From assembly GCA_963727245.1 (NCBI GenBank), contig CAVSFO010000009.1, forward strand, positions 372,001 to 436,000: 64,000 nt of DNA, in the 5' to 3' direction. How positions within the stretch are numbered: the first letter of the stretch is position 1; every line of letters begins with the position of its first letter. Both the position numbers and the translations under genes were made by a program. Source of the stretch: JBKQVT01 sp963727245 (GTDB taxonomy: Bacteria; Planctomycetota; Planctomycetia; Pirellulales; Thermoguttaceae). Shown piece by piece: positions 26,030 to 36,149 of this stretch. The notes below the pieces were generated by a model. That model did no database searches. It was not told the DNA's origin and saw nothing but the letters and a program-made list of their open reading frames with translations.

Positions 26030-27081
26030 TGGAGAACGTCCTGCAAATCGGCGACCGGACCGTTGGCTTGGGCCAGCCCTGCTTCATCATCGCCGAGGCG
26101 GGCGTGAACCACAACGGCGACGTGGAGTTGGCCCGGCGGCTGATCGACGCGGCCACGCAGGCGGGCGCCGATGCGGTGAAGTTCCAGACCTTCAAGGCCG
26201 AATCCGTGGTGACTGCCGCCGCGCCGAAGGCCGCCTACCAAAAACAGGGCACCGCCGCCGAAGAATCCCAGTTGGACATGATCAAGCGGCTGGAACTGCC
26301 CCTGCAGGCCTTCGCCGACCTGCAGCGCTATGCGGCCCGACGCGGCATCATGTTCCTCTCCACGCCTTTCGACTACGACAGCGCCGATTACCTGGACCGC
26401 ATCGGCGTGCCGGCGATCAAGGTGCCATCGGGCGAACTTACCAATCTCCCCTTCCTCGCCCACCTGGCCCGGAAGGGAAAGCCGCTTATCGTCTCCACCG
26501 GCATGTCGACCCTGGTCGAGGTCGGCGAGGCGGTCGGCACGATCCAGGCGGCGGGCGATCCGCCCTTGGTTCTTTTGCACTGCGTGAGCAATTATCCCGC
26601 CCGAGCGGGCGACGTGAACCTTCGCGCCATGACCGCCATGGCGCAGACTTTTCACGTGCCGGTGGGCTATTCCGACCACGTCTTGGGCAACGAGGTGTCG
26701 CTGGCCGCCGTGGCGATGGGCGCCTGCATCATCGAAAAGCACTTTACCCTGGACCGGGCGCTGCCGGGCCCCGATCATCAGGCCTCGATGGAACCCGATC
26801 AGTTGGCGGCCCTGGTGCTCGGCATTCGCACGGTCGAAGCGGCCTTGGGCGACGGTTGCAAGCGGCCGGCGGCCGCCGAGGCCGGCACCGCCGCCGTCGC
26901 CCGCAAGAGCCTGGTTGCCGCCCGGGCGATTGCGGCGGGAACCGTATTGACCGCCGACATGATCGTCGTGAAGCGTCCGGGGACGGGGCTTTCGCCCGGC
27001 ATGTTGCCGGCGGTGGTCGGTCGCGCCGCGCGGCGGCCGATTGCCCAAGACGCCCTTTTGAGCTTGGAAGACCTGGCATGA
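26029..27081 (+). CDS. legI: NeuB/LegI family nonulosonic acid synthase
   Basis: 350 aa. A TIM-barrel synthase domain (IIAEAGVNHNGD near the N-terminus, DAVKFQTFKAE, STPFD, KVPSGELTN, HCVSNYP, GYSDH, IEKHFTLDR) is followed by a C-terminal SAF antifreeze-like domain (VARKSLVAARAIAAGTVLT). It condenses a 6-deoxy-diacetamido hexose with phosphoenolpyruvate to give the nine-carbon acid. The GTG start overlaps the previous stop. The stop overlaps the ATG of legG (ATGA). The operon context favours legionaminate over Neu5Ac. Confidence 0.92.
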   Translation: MENVLQIGDRTVGLGQPCFIIAEAGVNHNGDVELARRLIDAATQAGADAVKFQTFKAESVVTAAAPKAAYQKQGTAAEESQLDMIKRLELPLQAFADLQRYAARRGIMFLSTPFDYDSADYLDRIGVPAIKVPSGELTNLPFLAHLARKGKPLIVSTGMSTLVEVGEAVGTIQAAGDPPLVLLHCVSNYPARAGDVNLRAMTAMAQTFHVPVGYSDHVLGNEVSLAAVAMGACIIEKHFTLDRALPGPDHQASMEPDQLAALVLGIRTVEAALGDGCKRPAAAEAGTAAVARKSLVAARAIAAGTVLTADMIVVKRPGTGLSPGMLPAVVGRAARRPIAQDALLSLEDLA

Positions 27082-28257
27082 GGACTATCGGCGTCGTCAC
27101 CAGCAGTCGCGCCGACTACGGCATTTACCAGCCGGTGCTCCGCGCCATCGAGCAACAGGCAGATATGCAGGTGTGGCTGTACGTCACCGGCATGCACCTG
27201 GCGCCCGAGTTCGGCCGCACCGTGGAATGGATCGAGAAGGACGGTTTCGAGATCGCCGAGCGCGTGGAGATGCTGTTGGCCTCCGATTCGCCGGAGGGGA
27301 TCGGCAAGTCGATGGGGCTGGGGACGATCGGCTTCGCGCAGGCGTATGCCCGGCGGCGGCCCGACATCCTCCTGGTGCTGGGCGATCGCTTCGAGATGCA
27401 CGCGGCGGTCGTGGCCGCGGTGCCGGCGAAGATTCCCCTGGCCCATATCCACGGCGGGGAAACGACCCAAGGCGCCATGGACGAGGGCCTGCGGCACGCG
27501 ATCAGCAAGATGAGCCATTTGCATTTTCCCGCCACCGAGGTCTACGCCCGCCGCCTCCGGCAGTTGGGCGAAGAACCGTGGCGGATCACCGTCTCCGGGG
27601 CGCCGGCGTTGGATCAGCTTCGCGGCACGGCGCTCTTGGGCCGTGAGGAACTCGCCACCCGCCACGGGGTTCGCTTGCAGGACGGCTTTTTGCTGGCGAC
27701 CTATCATCCGGTCACGCTGGAGTACGAGGAGGCCGCCCAACAGGCGTCGCAATGGCTGGCGGCCATCGAAGCCTCGGGCCGGCCCGTGCTGTTCACCATG
27801 GCCAACGCGGACACCAACGGGCGCGTCATCAATGAGATGGTCCGCCGCTACGTGGCCGGCCATGCGGCGGCGCAGATGGTCGACAACCTCGGCTTGCAGG
27901 GCTACTTCAGCGTCATGGCCCAGGCGGCCGCCATGGTGGGCAATTCCTCCAGCGGCATCATCGAGGCGGCCTCCTTCAAGTTACCGGTGGTCAACGTCGG
28001 CCGGCGGCAGCAGGGCCGCGTGGCGGCCGCCAACGTGCTGCACGCGGACTGCCGCAAGGAAGACATTCTCCGCGCCATCGCCGCCGCGACTGCGCCCGCA
28101 TTCCGCGAAGGTCTGCGCAACCTGGTCAATCCCTACGGCGACGGCCGGGCGGCCCCGCGCATCGTCGAGCGCCTGGCCGAGCGTCGAGCTGGACCAGCGA
28201 CTGATCGAGAAACGCTTCTACGACCTCCCGGCGGATGCCGGCGAACAAGATCGCTAA
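27078..28257 (+). CDS. legG: NeuC/LegG-type hydrolysing NDP-HexNAc 2-epimerase, one frameshift
   Basis: GT-B fold epimerase that releases a free 2-epimerised sugar from its nucleotide. Family motifs: VTSSRADYGIYQPVL at the N-terminus, LVLGDRFEMHAAVVAA, HIHGGETTQGAMDE, and VGNSSSGIIEAA for nucleotide binding. Near 28182 the frame must shift by one extra base to reach the typical end VELDQRLIEKRFYDL, giving a stop at 28257. It starts on an ATGA overlap with legI and its 3' end overlaps the start of legH. Confidence 0.9.
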
Positions 28258-28925
28258 TCAGCCCCAAAACTACTGCGTGATTCTCGGCGGCGGCGGCCAT
28301 GCGGCCGTGCTCCTGGAGGCGCTCCGCGCCGCCGGGGTGACGACCGTGGCGGCCATCCTCGACGCCGATCCCGCGCTGGGGCCAGGACGTCCTGGGCGTC
28401 CCGGTGCGGGGAGGCGACGATCTGCTGCCGGCACTGCACGCCGAGGGGGCCGACTGCTTCGTCGTTGGCCTGGGCGCCACGGGGACCGGGCAGGCCCGCC
28501 GCCGCCTGTTCGAGTACGGATTGTCCTGCTCGCTGGAGCCGCTGGCGGTGGTCCACCCCAGCGCGGTGGTTTCTCCTTCGGCGCGGCTGGGCCGAGGCTG
28601 TCAGATTCTCGCCGGCAGCGTGGTCAATACCCGCGCCGTGCTGGGCGATAACGTGATCGTGAACACCGCCGCGGTCGTCGAGCACGATTGCCTCCTGGGC
28701 GACGACGTCCACGTCGCCACCGGGGCGAAGCTGGCCGGCAGCGTGGCCGTCGGCCGCGGGTCGATGGTCGGATTGGGGGCGGCCGTCCTCCAGGGACTCC
28801 GCATCGGCGAGAACGCCGTCGTCGGCGCCGGCGCCGTGGTGGTGGAGAACGTCCCCGGCGGCGTCGTGGTTGCCGGGGTCCCGGCGCGGCTGCTCCACGG
28901 CGTTGCGAAGGAGCAACATGCCTGA
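28235..28925 (+). CDS. legH: LegH/NeuD/PglD-type hexapeptide acetyltransferase, one frameshift
   Basis: An N-terminal nucleotide-sugar-binding Rossmann part (YCVILGGGGHAAVLLEALRA) precedes a left-handed beta-helix of hexapeptide repeats (ILAGSVVNTRAVLGDNVIVN, catalytic His in VVEHDCLLG, then AGVPARLLHG). It would acetylate the 4-amino group of the sugar precursor. One extra G in the run near 28379-28381 shifts the frame. The ATG overlaps the end of legG by 23 nt. The stop overlaps the ATG of the next gene by 8 nt. Confidence 0.87.
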
Positions 28926-29962
28926 TCGCATCGAACCAATAGCCATCCGCACGGACTCGACGATTCGGCAAGCCCTGGAGGCCATCCAGCGCGGTGCCTG
29001 CGGCATCGCCTTGGTGCTGGACGACGGACGGCGGCTGCTGGGCGTGATGACCGACGGCGACGTCCGCCGCGCCGTGCTGGCGGGCGCCGCGCTGGCCGAC
29101 GAGGTTGCGCCCTACATCGTGAAGACGTTCACCGCGGTCTCGCCCGCCGCCGGCCGCTCCGAGGTGCTCGACCTCATGCGGGCCCGCAGCTTGAGCCAGA
29201 TTCCCATCGTCGACGCCGCGGGCAGGCTCGCCGGGCTGCACCTGTTGCGGGAGATTATCGGCGCCGTGCCGCGGCCGAACTGGGCCGTCGTCATGGCGGG
29301 CGGACGCGGCCAGCGCCTGCGCCCCTTGACCGATTCCATTCCCAAGCCCATGGTCAAGATCGCCGGCCGCCCCATCCTGGAACGCATCGTCCTGCACCTG
29401 GTGGGCTTCGGCATCCGCCGCATTTTCATCTCCGTCAATTACTTGTCGGAGATCATCGAACAATTCTTCGGCGACGGCTCCGCCTACGGCTGCCGGATCG
29501 AGTATCTGCGGGAGAGCAAGCCGCTGGGCACGGGCGGCTCGCTGTCGCTGTTGCCCCAGACGCCCGAGCATCCCTTGCTGGTGCTCAACGGCGACCTGCT
29601 CACCGAGTTCGACCTGGGCAAAATGATCGCGTTCCACCAGGACGGCAACTACGCGGCCACCGTGGGAGTGCACGAGTACGTGCAGACCGTGCCGCTGGGC
29701 GTCCTGGATATCACCGACAATCGCATCACGGGGTTTCGTGAGAAACCGTCGTTCGCCTATGCCACCAATGCCGGCATCTACCTGCTCGATCCCGGCCTGC
29801 TCGCGCATCCCCAAGGACGAGGCCTACACCGTTCCGGCCCTGGTGGAGGATTGCCTGGGGCGAGGGGAGGCCGTGGGCGCCTTCCGCATCGAAGACGAGT
29901 GGCTCGATATCGGCCGTCCCCAGGAGTTGGGCCGGGCCCTGGGCCGGGAGCAACAACCATGA
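28918..29962 (+). CDS. ptmE: PtmE-like CBS-domain nucleotidyltransferase, one frameshift
   Basis: Two CBS domains (about 1-120, with IALVLDDGRRLLGVMTDGDV and LSQIPIVDAAGRLAGLHLL) precede a sugar-1-phosphate nucleotidyltransferase (VVMAGGRGQRLRPLTDSIPK, YLRESKPLGTGGSL, LVLNGDLLTEFD). PtmE makes GDP-GlcN/GlcNAc for the GDP branch of legionaminic acid synthesis in Campylobacter. Near 29808 one extra base breaks the frame; the C-terminus then reads IPKDEAYTVPALVEDCL and ends at 29962. It overlaps legB by ATGA. Confidence 0.85.
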
Positions 29963-30945
29963 ATTGGAAGGGACGAAAAGTGCTCGTCACCGGGGCGGCC
30001 GGCTTCATCGGCAGCCACCTTGCCGAGCGGCTGGTCGAGGAGGGCGCCGAGGTCCGCGCCCTGGTGCACTACAATGCCCTGGGCAGCGCCGGCTGGCTCG
30101 ACGAGTCGCCGCGGCGCGGCGAGCTGGACATCATGGCCGGCGACATCACCGACGCCGAGAGCGTTCACCGCGCGGTGGCAGGGCGGGAAGTCGTGTTCCA
30201 CCTGGCTGCCCTGATTGCCATTCCCTATTCCTACCGCGCCCCGGCGTCCTATGTCCGCACGAACATCAGCGGCACGCTCCACGTCCTGCAGGCGGCCCGC
30301 GACTGTGCGGTCGCCCGCTTGGTGCACACTTCGACCAGCGAGGTCTACGGGACGGCGCAGTACGTGCCCATCGACGAGCGGCACCCCTTGCAGGGCCAAT
30401 CGCCCTATTCGGCCAGCAAGATCGGCGCCGACAAGATGGTGGAGGCGTTCTGCCGCTCGTTCGGCGTCCCGGCGGTCACGGTGCGGCCGTTCAATACCTT
30501 TGGCCCCCGGCAATCGGCGCGGGCGGTCGTTCCCACCATAATCACCCAGTGCCTGGCCGGCCGCGAGGTCATTCGCCTGGGCAGCCTGGAGCCCACGCGC
30601 GACATGAACTTCGTCAGCAACACGGTGGATGGGTTCCTGGCGGCGGCCGTTGCGGAGCAGGCGATCGGGGAAACGATCAACCTCGCCTCCGGCCGCGAGA
30701 TCAGCATCGGCGATCTGGCCGGGTTGATCGCCCGCCTGGCCGGCGTGCAGGTCACGATTGCCAGCGAGGCGGAGCGGCTGCGGCCGGAAAAGAGCGAAGT
30801 GCACCGCTTGCTGGGCGATGCCGCCCTGGCCCGCCGACTTTTGGGCTGGGAACCGGCCGTTTCCCTTGAGGATGGGCTGCGGCGGACCATCGACTGGATC
30901 GCCCCACATTTGCACAAGTACCGACCCGATGTCTTTACCGTTTGA
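29959..30945 (+). CDS. legB: LegB-type NDP-GlcNAc 4,6-dehydratase
   Basis: 328-aa extended SDR. NAD motif VTGAAGFIGSHLAERL, catalytic TSTSEVYGTA and YSASK, and VRPFNTFGPRQSARAVVPT and RDMNFVSNTVDGF, which characterise the LegB group. It should form the 4-keto-6-deoxy intermediate from GDP-GlcNAc made by PtmE. Start and stop overlap the flanking genes (ATGA upstream, 17 nt downstream), implying translational coupling. The gene is intact. Confidence 0.9.
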   Translation: MNWKGRKVLVTGAAGFIGSHLAERLVEEGAEVRALVHYNALGSAGWLDESPRRGELDIMAGDITDAESVHRAVAGREVVFHLAALIAIPYSYRAPASYVRTNISGTLHVLQAARDCAVARLVHTSTSEVYGTAQYVPIDERHPLQGQSPYSASKIGADKMVEAFCRSFGVPAVTVRPFNTFGPRQSARAVVPTIITQCLAGREVIRLGSLEPTRDMNFVSNTVDGFLAAAVAEQAIGETINLASGREISIGDLAGLIARLAGVQVTIASEAERLRPEKSEVHRLLGDAALARRLLGWEPAVSLEDGLRRTIDWIAPHLHKYRPDVFTV

Positions 30946-32111
30946 AGTTGGCGGCCAGCCCGCCGCCGACGTGGTACCGCTGAGCGTGCCGGAAATCCGC
31001 GGCCGCGAGTGGCAGTACGTCAAGGAATGTCTCGACACCGGCTGGATCTCGTCGGTGGGCAGTTTCGTCGAGCGCTTCGAGCGGGCGATGGCCGACTACG
31101 TCGGTTGCCGCCGCGCGGTGGCGACGGTCAACGGCACCGCCGCGTTGCACGTGGCCCTGCGGGTGGCGGGCGTCGAGCCCGACGACGAAGTGCTGGTCTC
31201 CGATCTGACCTTCATCGCCCCGGTCAACGCCGTCCGCTATGCGGGGGCCTGGCCGGTGCTCATCGACGCCGAGCCCGACTATTGGCAGATGGATCCGCAG
31301 CAGGTCGCCGACTTTCCTGCGCCGCCAATGCCAGCGCAAGCAGGGCCGATTGTGCAACAAGACCACCGGGCGGCGCGTCCGCGCGTTGCTGCCCGTCCAC
31401 GTCCTCGGCCATCCTGCGGACATGGCGGCGCTGGTGGAGTTGGCGCGGGAATTCGAGCTGGCGGTCGTCGAAGACGCCAGCGAAAGCCTGGGCGCGCAGT
31501 GCGGCCGGCGCCAAGTCGGCAGCCTCGGCGACATCGCCTGCTTCAGCTACAACGGCAACAAGCTCATCACCACCGGCGGCGGCGGCATGATCGTCACCGA
31601 CAACGAGGCCTGGGCCGACAAGGCGAAGTACTTGACCACGCAAGCCAAGGACGACCCGGTCGAGTACGTCCACGGCGAGATCGGCTACAACTATCGGCTG
31701 ACCAACGTGCTGGCGGCCATCGGCCTGGCGCAGATGGAGCAACTCGACGCCTACCTGGCCAAGAAGCGGCGGATCGCCGACTTTTATGCTTCGCGGCTGG
31801 GCGGCCTGTCGGGAATCGAACCGATGCGCGAGGCCGCCTGGGCCACGAGCAGCTTCTGGCTCTATACGATCCTGGTGGACGCGGAGAAATATGGCATGGG
31901 GAGCCGGGCCTTGCTGCGGAAGCTGGCCGAGGCGCGGATCCAGACCCGGCCGCTCTGGCAGCCCATTCACGCCAGTCCGGCCTATGCGTTTCTGGAGGCC
32001 CGCCCCTGCCCGGTGGCCGACCGGCTGTACCGCGACGCCCTGAGCCTGCCCTGTTCGGTAGGAATCACGGACGCCCAGTTGGAACGCGTGGTGCGGGCGA
32101 TATGCCCCTGA
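30929..32111 (+). CDS. legC: LegC-type DegT aminotransferase, one frameshift
   Basis: PLP-dependent aminotransferase that adds the 4-amino group. N-terminus VPLSVPEIRGREWQYVKECL; ATVNGTAALHVALRVAG; PLP Lys in CFSYNGNKLITTGGGG. LegC proteins have a characteristic insertion CNKTTGRRVRALLPVH, clearly visible here. It lies across a frame break near 31316, where one extra T follows GACTT. The end near 32111 is followed directly by the palindromic repeat pair. This closes the legionaminate set. Confidence 0.9.
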
Positions 32112-32112
32112 A

Positions 32113-32173
32113 CGTATCCCGCACACGCCGTGTGCGGGAAACCGCGATCCGCACACGGCGTGTGCGGGATACG
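32113..32173. repeat. Paired GCACACGSCGTGTGC palindromes forming a large cruciform
   Basis: Two palindromes (32118-32138 and 32149-32167) share the CCGCACACG/CGTGTGCGG arms. They are themselves inverted relative to each other: 26-nt arms at 32113-32138 and 32148-32173 match at 25 of 26 positions around a 9-nt spacer. The same unit recurs at 57129-57195. It lies between legC and the flippase gene. Confidence 0.75.
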
Positions 32174-32210
32174 ATATGCGCCGCCTTAGGGAAGCAATGA
32201 CGAGCAAGCG

Positions 32211-33545
32211 ATGGCCGACGCCGAATTTTTAGCACCCGGCATCGAGGAGCCCCTGGTTGCGCCTGCGCCGCCCCGGCAGCAGCCGCGATCCGTGCTCTTC
32301 CTGGTGGGCAGTCTACTCGGCGCGAACGCCGTGAGCCTGGGCCTGCGCTTTGTCAGCGGATGGCTGCAAGTGTTTCTGGTCAAGGACCCCGCGGTGCTGG
32401 GGACGTTCGCCCTTTTCGGCATCGTGCTGGGGTACGTGCCTTTTCTGCAACTGGGGGTGTTCCACGGCCTGAACCGCGAGTTGCCCTACTACGTGGGCAA
32501 AGGGGATCGCCGCCGCGTGGAAGCGTTGGCGGCGGCGGCGCAATCATGGGCCCTGATCCTCAGCGCCGTCACGACCGTGGTGTTCCTGGCCCTGGCCGGC
32601 TGGAGTCTGCTCCGGGGACACTTCTGGATGGCTGCCGGCTGGGCAACCTGCGCCACGTCTTCCTTCGGCATCTTCTTCAACACCAACTACCTGCAGGCGA
32701 CGTTCCGCACCGGCCACGATTTTGCCCGCCTGGCGCTGGTCAACGTCGTCCAGAGTATTTTAACGGCGGGGCTGCTGGTGCTGGTATACCTGTGGAGCTT
32801 CTACGGGCTGTGCCTGCGGCTGGTGATTGCCGACATGGTGGCGCTGGCCTTGCTTTCGTATTGGCGGCCGGTGCGCGTGAGGCCCAAGTTCGACTTCGGC
32901 TGCTTCAAGCAACTGCTGATTGTCGGCTTTCCGATCTTCGTGGTGGCGATGCTCTACAGCTATTGGTCAACTACCTTCGACCGGCAATGGGTGGGGATTT
33001 TCTTTGGGAAAAGGGGTTTGGGCGATTATTACCCGGCGATGCAAGCCGCCCAGGCCTTCGAATTCCTGCCCGTGGCCGTGATGCAAGTGATCTATCCACG
33101 GATGGCTGAGAAATACGGCAGCACCGGGAAACTCAAAGACCTCATTCCCCTGGCCGTGCAGCCCACGCTGGCGGCCGTGTTGCTCATGATTCCGGCGGCC
33201 GTGGCCGGCTGGTGGCTGCTGCCGGTGCTGGTGACACGCTTTGCGCCGGGTTACGTCGCGGGCATTCGGGCCGCGCAATGGGCCCTGCTGCCGCCGCTGA
33301 TCTTCGCCTTGACCCCCGTCAACCAGGTCCTTATCGTGGCCAAGCGGCAAGGCCTGTTCGGCATGGTGGTCCTGCTGGGCATGGGGGCGTACAGCGTCGC
33401 CCTGTGGTGGCTCCTGCACCACGGCGGCGGCCTGGCGGCCTTCCCGCAAGCGATGGTCGTGGGCAGAATCGTCTTTGTTCTGGGCTCTTACACCTTGGTC
33501 TATTACTTGCTGCGCCGCGAGCGCGCCCTGGCCGCAACGTGTTGA
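32211..33545 (+). CDS. wzx: Wzx-type oligosaccharide flippase
   Basis: 444-aa polytopic membrane protein of the MOP/PST superfamily with about 12 hydrophobic segments. The signature is of the polysaccharide transport type (LVGSLLGANAVSLGLRFVSG at the N-terminus, VGFPIFVVAMLYSYWSTTFD mid-protein). It should move the lipid-linked repeat unit across the inner membrane. It overlaps the start of the next glycosyltransferase. It is distinct from murJ at 11.8 kb. Confidence 0.8.
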   Translation: MADAEFLAPGIEEPLVAPAPPRQQPRSVLFLVGSLLGANAVSLGLRFVSGWLQVFLVKDPAVLGTFALFGIVLGYVPFLQLGVFHGLNRELPYYVGKGDRRRVEALAAAAQSWALILSAVTTVVFLALAGWSLLRGHFWMAAGWATCATSSFGIFFNTNYLQATFRTGHDFARLALVNVVQSILTAGLLVLVYLWSFYGLCLRLVIADMVALALLSYWRPVRVRPKFDFGCFKQLLIVGFPIFVVAMLYSYWSTTFDRQWVGIFFGKRGLGDYYPAMQAAQAFEFLPVAVMQVIYPRMAEKYGSTGKLKDLIPLAVQPTLAAVLLMIPAAVAGWWLLPVLVTRFAPGYVAGIRAAQWALLPPLIFALTPVNQVLIVAKRQGLFGMVVLLGMGAYSVALWWLLHHGGGLAAFPQAMVVGRIVFVLGSYTLVYYLLRRERALAATC

Positions 33546-34987
33546 CGCCCGAAACCGTCTGGCAGATCGAGAACGACTTGAACGCGCCGCTCTTCCGCGG
33601 CGTGCCGATCGGGTCTGCGCTGGCGAGCCTGTGGCACATTGAAGTCTACACCGGCAACGGCGACTGGAGCTTCCTCCAGGGGCTGAAGAACCGAGCCCGC
33701 TACTATTATCATTATTTCCATCCCCTCAATAGCCCGGCCGCCGACGTGAGCCTCTGTAAAGGCCGCCTGCTGGTCACTTGCCTGATGCCGAATTTCCGCT
33801 GCTGGGACCTGGTGCATCCGGTCATCCGGCGCCTGGGCTACGATCGCTGCGTCGTGCTGTACGCCGATCCGGCAACGGCCGCCGTGTTGCCGCCGGAAGC
33901 CCGCGGCCTGGCGGCCGGCCAGGTCATGCACCACGACGCGGCCGCCTGGAGACGCGACTATGGGCGATTTTGGAGCGAATTGAAACCCATCGTCCGCCGC
34001 ACGATCGACCAATATGGCCTGCCGGGCAGAATCCGCTATCGGTTGGACGACGCGATCGAGAGCTGCACCCAGACCGTGGCCGGCCTGCTGGAGTTCCTCC
34101 GCCGCGCGGAACCGGCCGCCGTGTTGACCGAGTACGATCGCAACGGGCTGTGGGCCCCCCTGGTGCTGGCCGCCCGCACGCTGGGCATCCCGACCTATAC
34201 CCTGGTCCATGGCACGCTGGGCGAGCGTTGCAACGGCTTCTATCCGTTGCTGGCCGATACGGTTTTCTGTTGGGGAAAGATCGATCGGGAGAAGTTTCTG
34301 GCCGCCGGCCTCGCGCCGGAGCGAACGCAGATCGGCGGCTGTCCGCGCCTGACGCGGGAGCTGGCCTGTGGGCAGGCCGCAGCACGCGCCAGGATGGGGC
34401 TGGACCCGAACAAGCCGGTGGTGATGCACGCCACGGTCAACTACCGGCAACATCGCCTGAAGCTGACCGAGAGCTTCTGCCGGGCGGCCGAGCGGCAGGA
34501 CGCCTTCTCGGCGGTCGTGCGGCTCCATCCGGTCGAGACGCTGGCCGAATATGCCGGCCTGGCGGCCAGGTTCCCCGGCGTCAAGTTCACCCTCAGCAGC
34601 CAGTACCCGCTGGACGAGGCCCTGGCGGCCGCCGACATCGTGGTCGTGCATTCCAGCGGCCTGGGAAGCGACGCCCTGGTGAAGCGGCGATTGACCGTCG
34701 TCCTGGATACCATCGATTTTCCCCTCGGCCACGGCCGGGACCTGATCGAGCAAGGCGGTTGTCCGCGGGCCGGCTCGGCCGATGAGTTGCGGGCGATCCT
34801 GTTGCGGCTGTTGGGCGACCCGCAGGAGCGCTTGCGGTGCGAGCAAGCGCGCGAGGACTTCGTGGCGGCGTTCTGCTCCTATTTCGGCGACGAGGCGGCC
34901 GAGCGCATCGCCGGCCACGTGCTGGACCGCTTGCCGGCGGCCGCGGGGCCGTCTCGCTCGACGGCGGGGACCTGTTTGCAAAACTAA
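33539..34987 (+). CDS. GT-B fold capsule/surface polysaccharide glycosyltransferase-like protein
   Basis: About 482 aa, starting at GTG 33539 or TTG 33542, both overlapping the wzx stop. The C-terminal half has the pattern of capsule-synthesis and UDP-GlcNAc 2-epimerase-like GT-B enzymes (VMHATVNYRQHRLKLTES, AVVRLHPVETLAEY, AADIVVVHSSGLGSDALVK). No membrane segment was seen. The donor sugar is unknown. The N-terminal half is less conserved but cysteine-containing and globular. Family placement is moderate. Confidence 0.6.
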   Translation: MLTPETVWQIENDLNAPLFRGVPIGSALASLWHIEVYTGNGDWSFLQGLKNRARYYYHYFHPLNSPAADVSLCKGRLLVTCLMPNFRCWDLVHPVIRRLGYDRCVVLYADPATAAVLPPEARGLAAGQVMHHDAAAWRRDYGRFWSELKPIVRRTIDQYGLPGRIRYRLDDAIESCTQTVAGLLEFLRRAEPAAVLTEYDRNGLWAPLVLAARTLGIPTYTLVHGTLGERCNGFYPLLADTVFCWGKIDREKFLAAGLAPERTQIGGCPRLTRELACGQAAARARMGLDPNKPVVMHATVNYRQHRLKLTESFCRAAERQDAFSAVVRLHPVETLAEYAGLAARFPGVKFTLSSQYPLDEALAAADIVVVHSSGLGSDALVKRRLTVVLDTIDFPLGHGRDLIEQGGCPRAGSADELRAILLRLLGDPQERLRCEQAREDFVAAFCSYFGDEAAERIAGHVLDRLPAAAGPSRSTAGTCLQN

Positions 34988-34993
34988 ACGACT

Positions 34994-36134
34994 GTGGCAC
35001 ACATCCTTTACGACGCGTTCTACCTGGAAGTGCAGACGTTCGGCATGACGCGGGCGTCGTACCAACTCCTGCGGGCCACGGCCGAGTTGTTCCCCACCGT
35101 CCGTCCCGGCGACCGGTTCTCGGTGGCCAATTTTTCCGGCCGCCTGTTGCCGGAGTGCCAAATCCCCGGCCTGGCCGTCGGCCGCGTCGGCCTCACGCCG
35201 CGGCTGGTCCTGTACGGCGCCATCTACCTTTCCTTTCTCAGTCCCCTCCATCACCTCCGTTGCCGGCCCGACGCCGTCTTCTGGAGCAACATGTACTTTT
35301 TCGGCAAAGACGTGCCGGGCATCCGGCAGGCGGTTCTCGTCCACGATCTCCGCTCGCTGCGCTATCCGGACACCTCTTACGCGAAGGAACTGTGGATGAC
35401 CAAGGCCGCCGTGCGACGGCTGTGCGCGAGCCGCTCGCCGATCGTGACGCCGTCCGGCTGGACGAAGAAAGACCTCGTCGAGATGGGCGGCATCGAGCCG
35501 GACCGCATTCATGTCGTGCCCCACGGCATCGACCCATTTTTCGGCGTCATCGCCGACCGCGACCGCCTCGACGCGGCGGCGGCCCGGCTCGGCCTGGCAG
35601 GCAAGCAGTTCATCTTCTACGTGGGCGGTTTCCGCAAGCACAAGAACCTGCCCATGCTGCTCCGCGCCTTCCGCGAGTTGCGGCGCCGCGAGTTGCCGGA
35701 GCTGCTTCTCGTCCTGGCCGGCGATCGTGCCCCGTACTTGGAGCAAGTCTTCCGGGAAGCCGAATACGACGACGCCGATCGCGCCGCGGTCCGCTACCTC
35801 GACTACGTCCCCGACGAAGACCTCGTGGTCCTTTACAACCTGGCGCTCTGCCTGGCCTTCCCGTCGCGGAACGAGGGCTTCGGACTGCCGGTTACCGAGG
35901 CCATGGCGTGCGGCTGCCCGGTGGTCTGCTCCAACGCCACCGCGCTGCCGGAAGTCTGCGGCGGCGCGGCGGTGCTGCTCGATCCGGGGGACATCGGGGC
36001 CTGGGCCGGCGCGCTGGGCTCGCTGGCGGGCGACGACGCGCTGCGCGGGGAACTTCGCCGTAAGGGCCTCGCCCGGGCCGCCCAACTGACCTGGCGGCAG
36101 CAGCGCGGAGAAAATCCTGGCTTTGCTGGCATAA
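34994..36134 (+). CDS. GT4-family glycosyltransferase, one frameshift near the end
   Basis: GT-B retaining glycosyltransferase (WbdA/mannosyltransferase-like). FIFYVGGFRKHKNLPMLL marks the nucleotide domain and FPSRNEGFGLPVTEAMACG the E-x7-E donor-binding motif. After LTWRQQ the frame gains one base near 36105; the expected end AEKILALLA then reaches a stop at 36132-36134. The start is a GTG. It is one of five GT4 enzymes in the locus. Sugar specificity cannot be read. Confidence 0.85.
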
Positions 36135-36149
36135 GAGGGAGACCGCGTC

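Noticed and set aside
32113..32173. A CRISPR array
   Set aside because: The repeats are palindromic, only two units are present and there are no regular spacers or cas genes.
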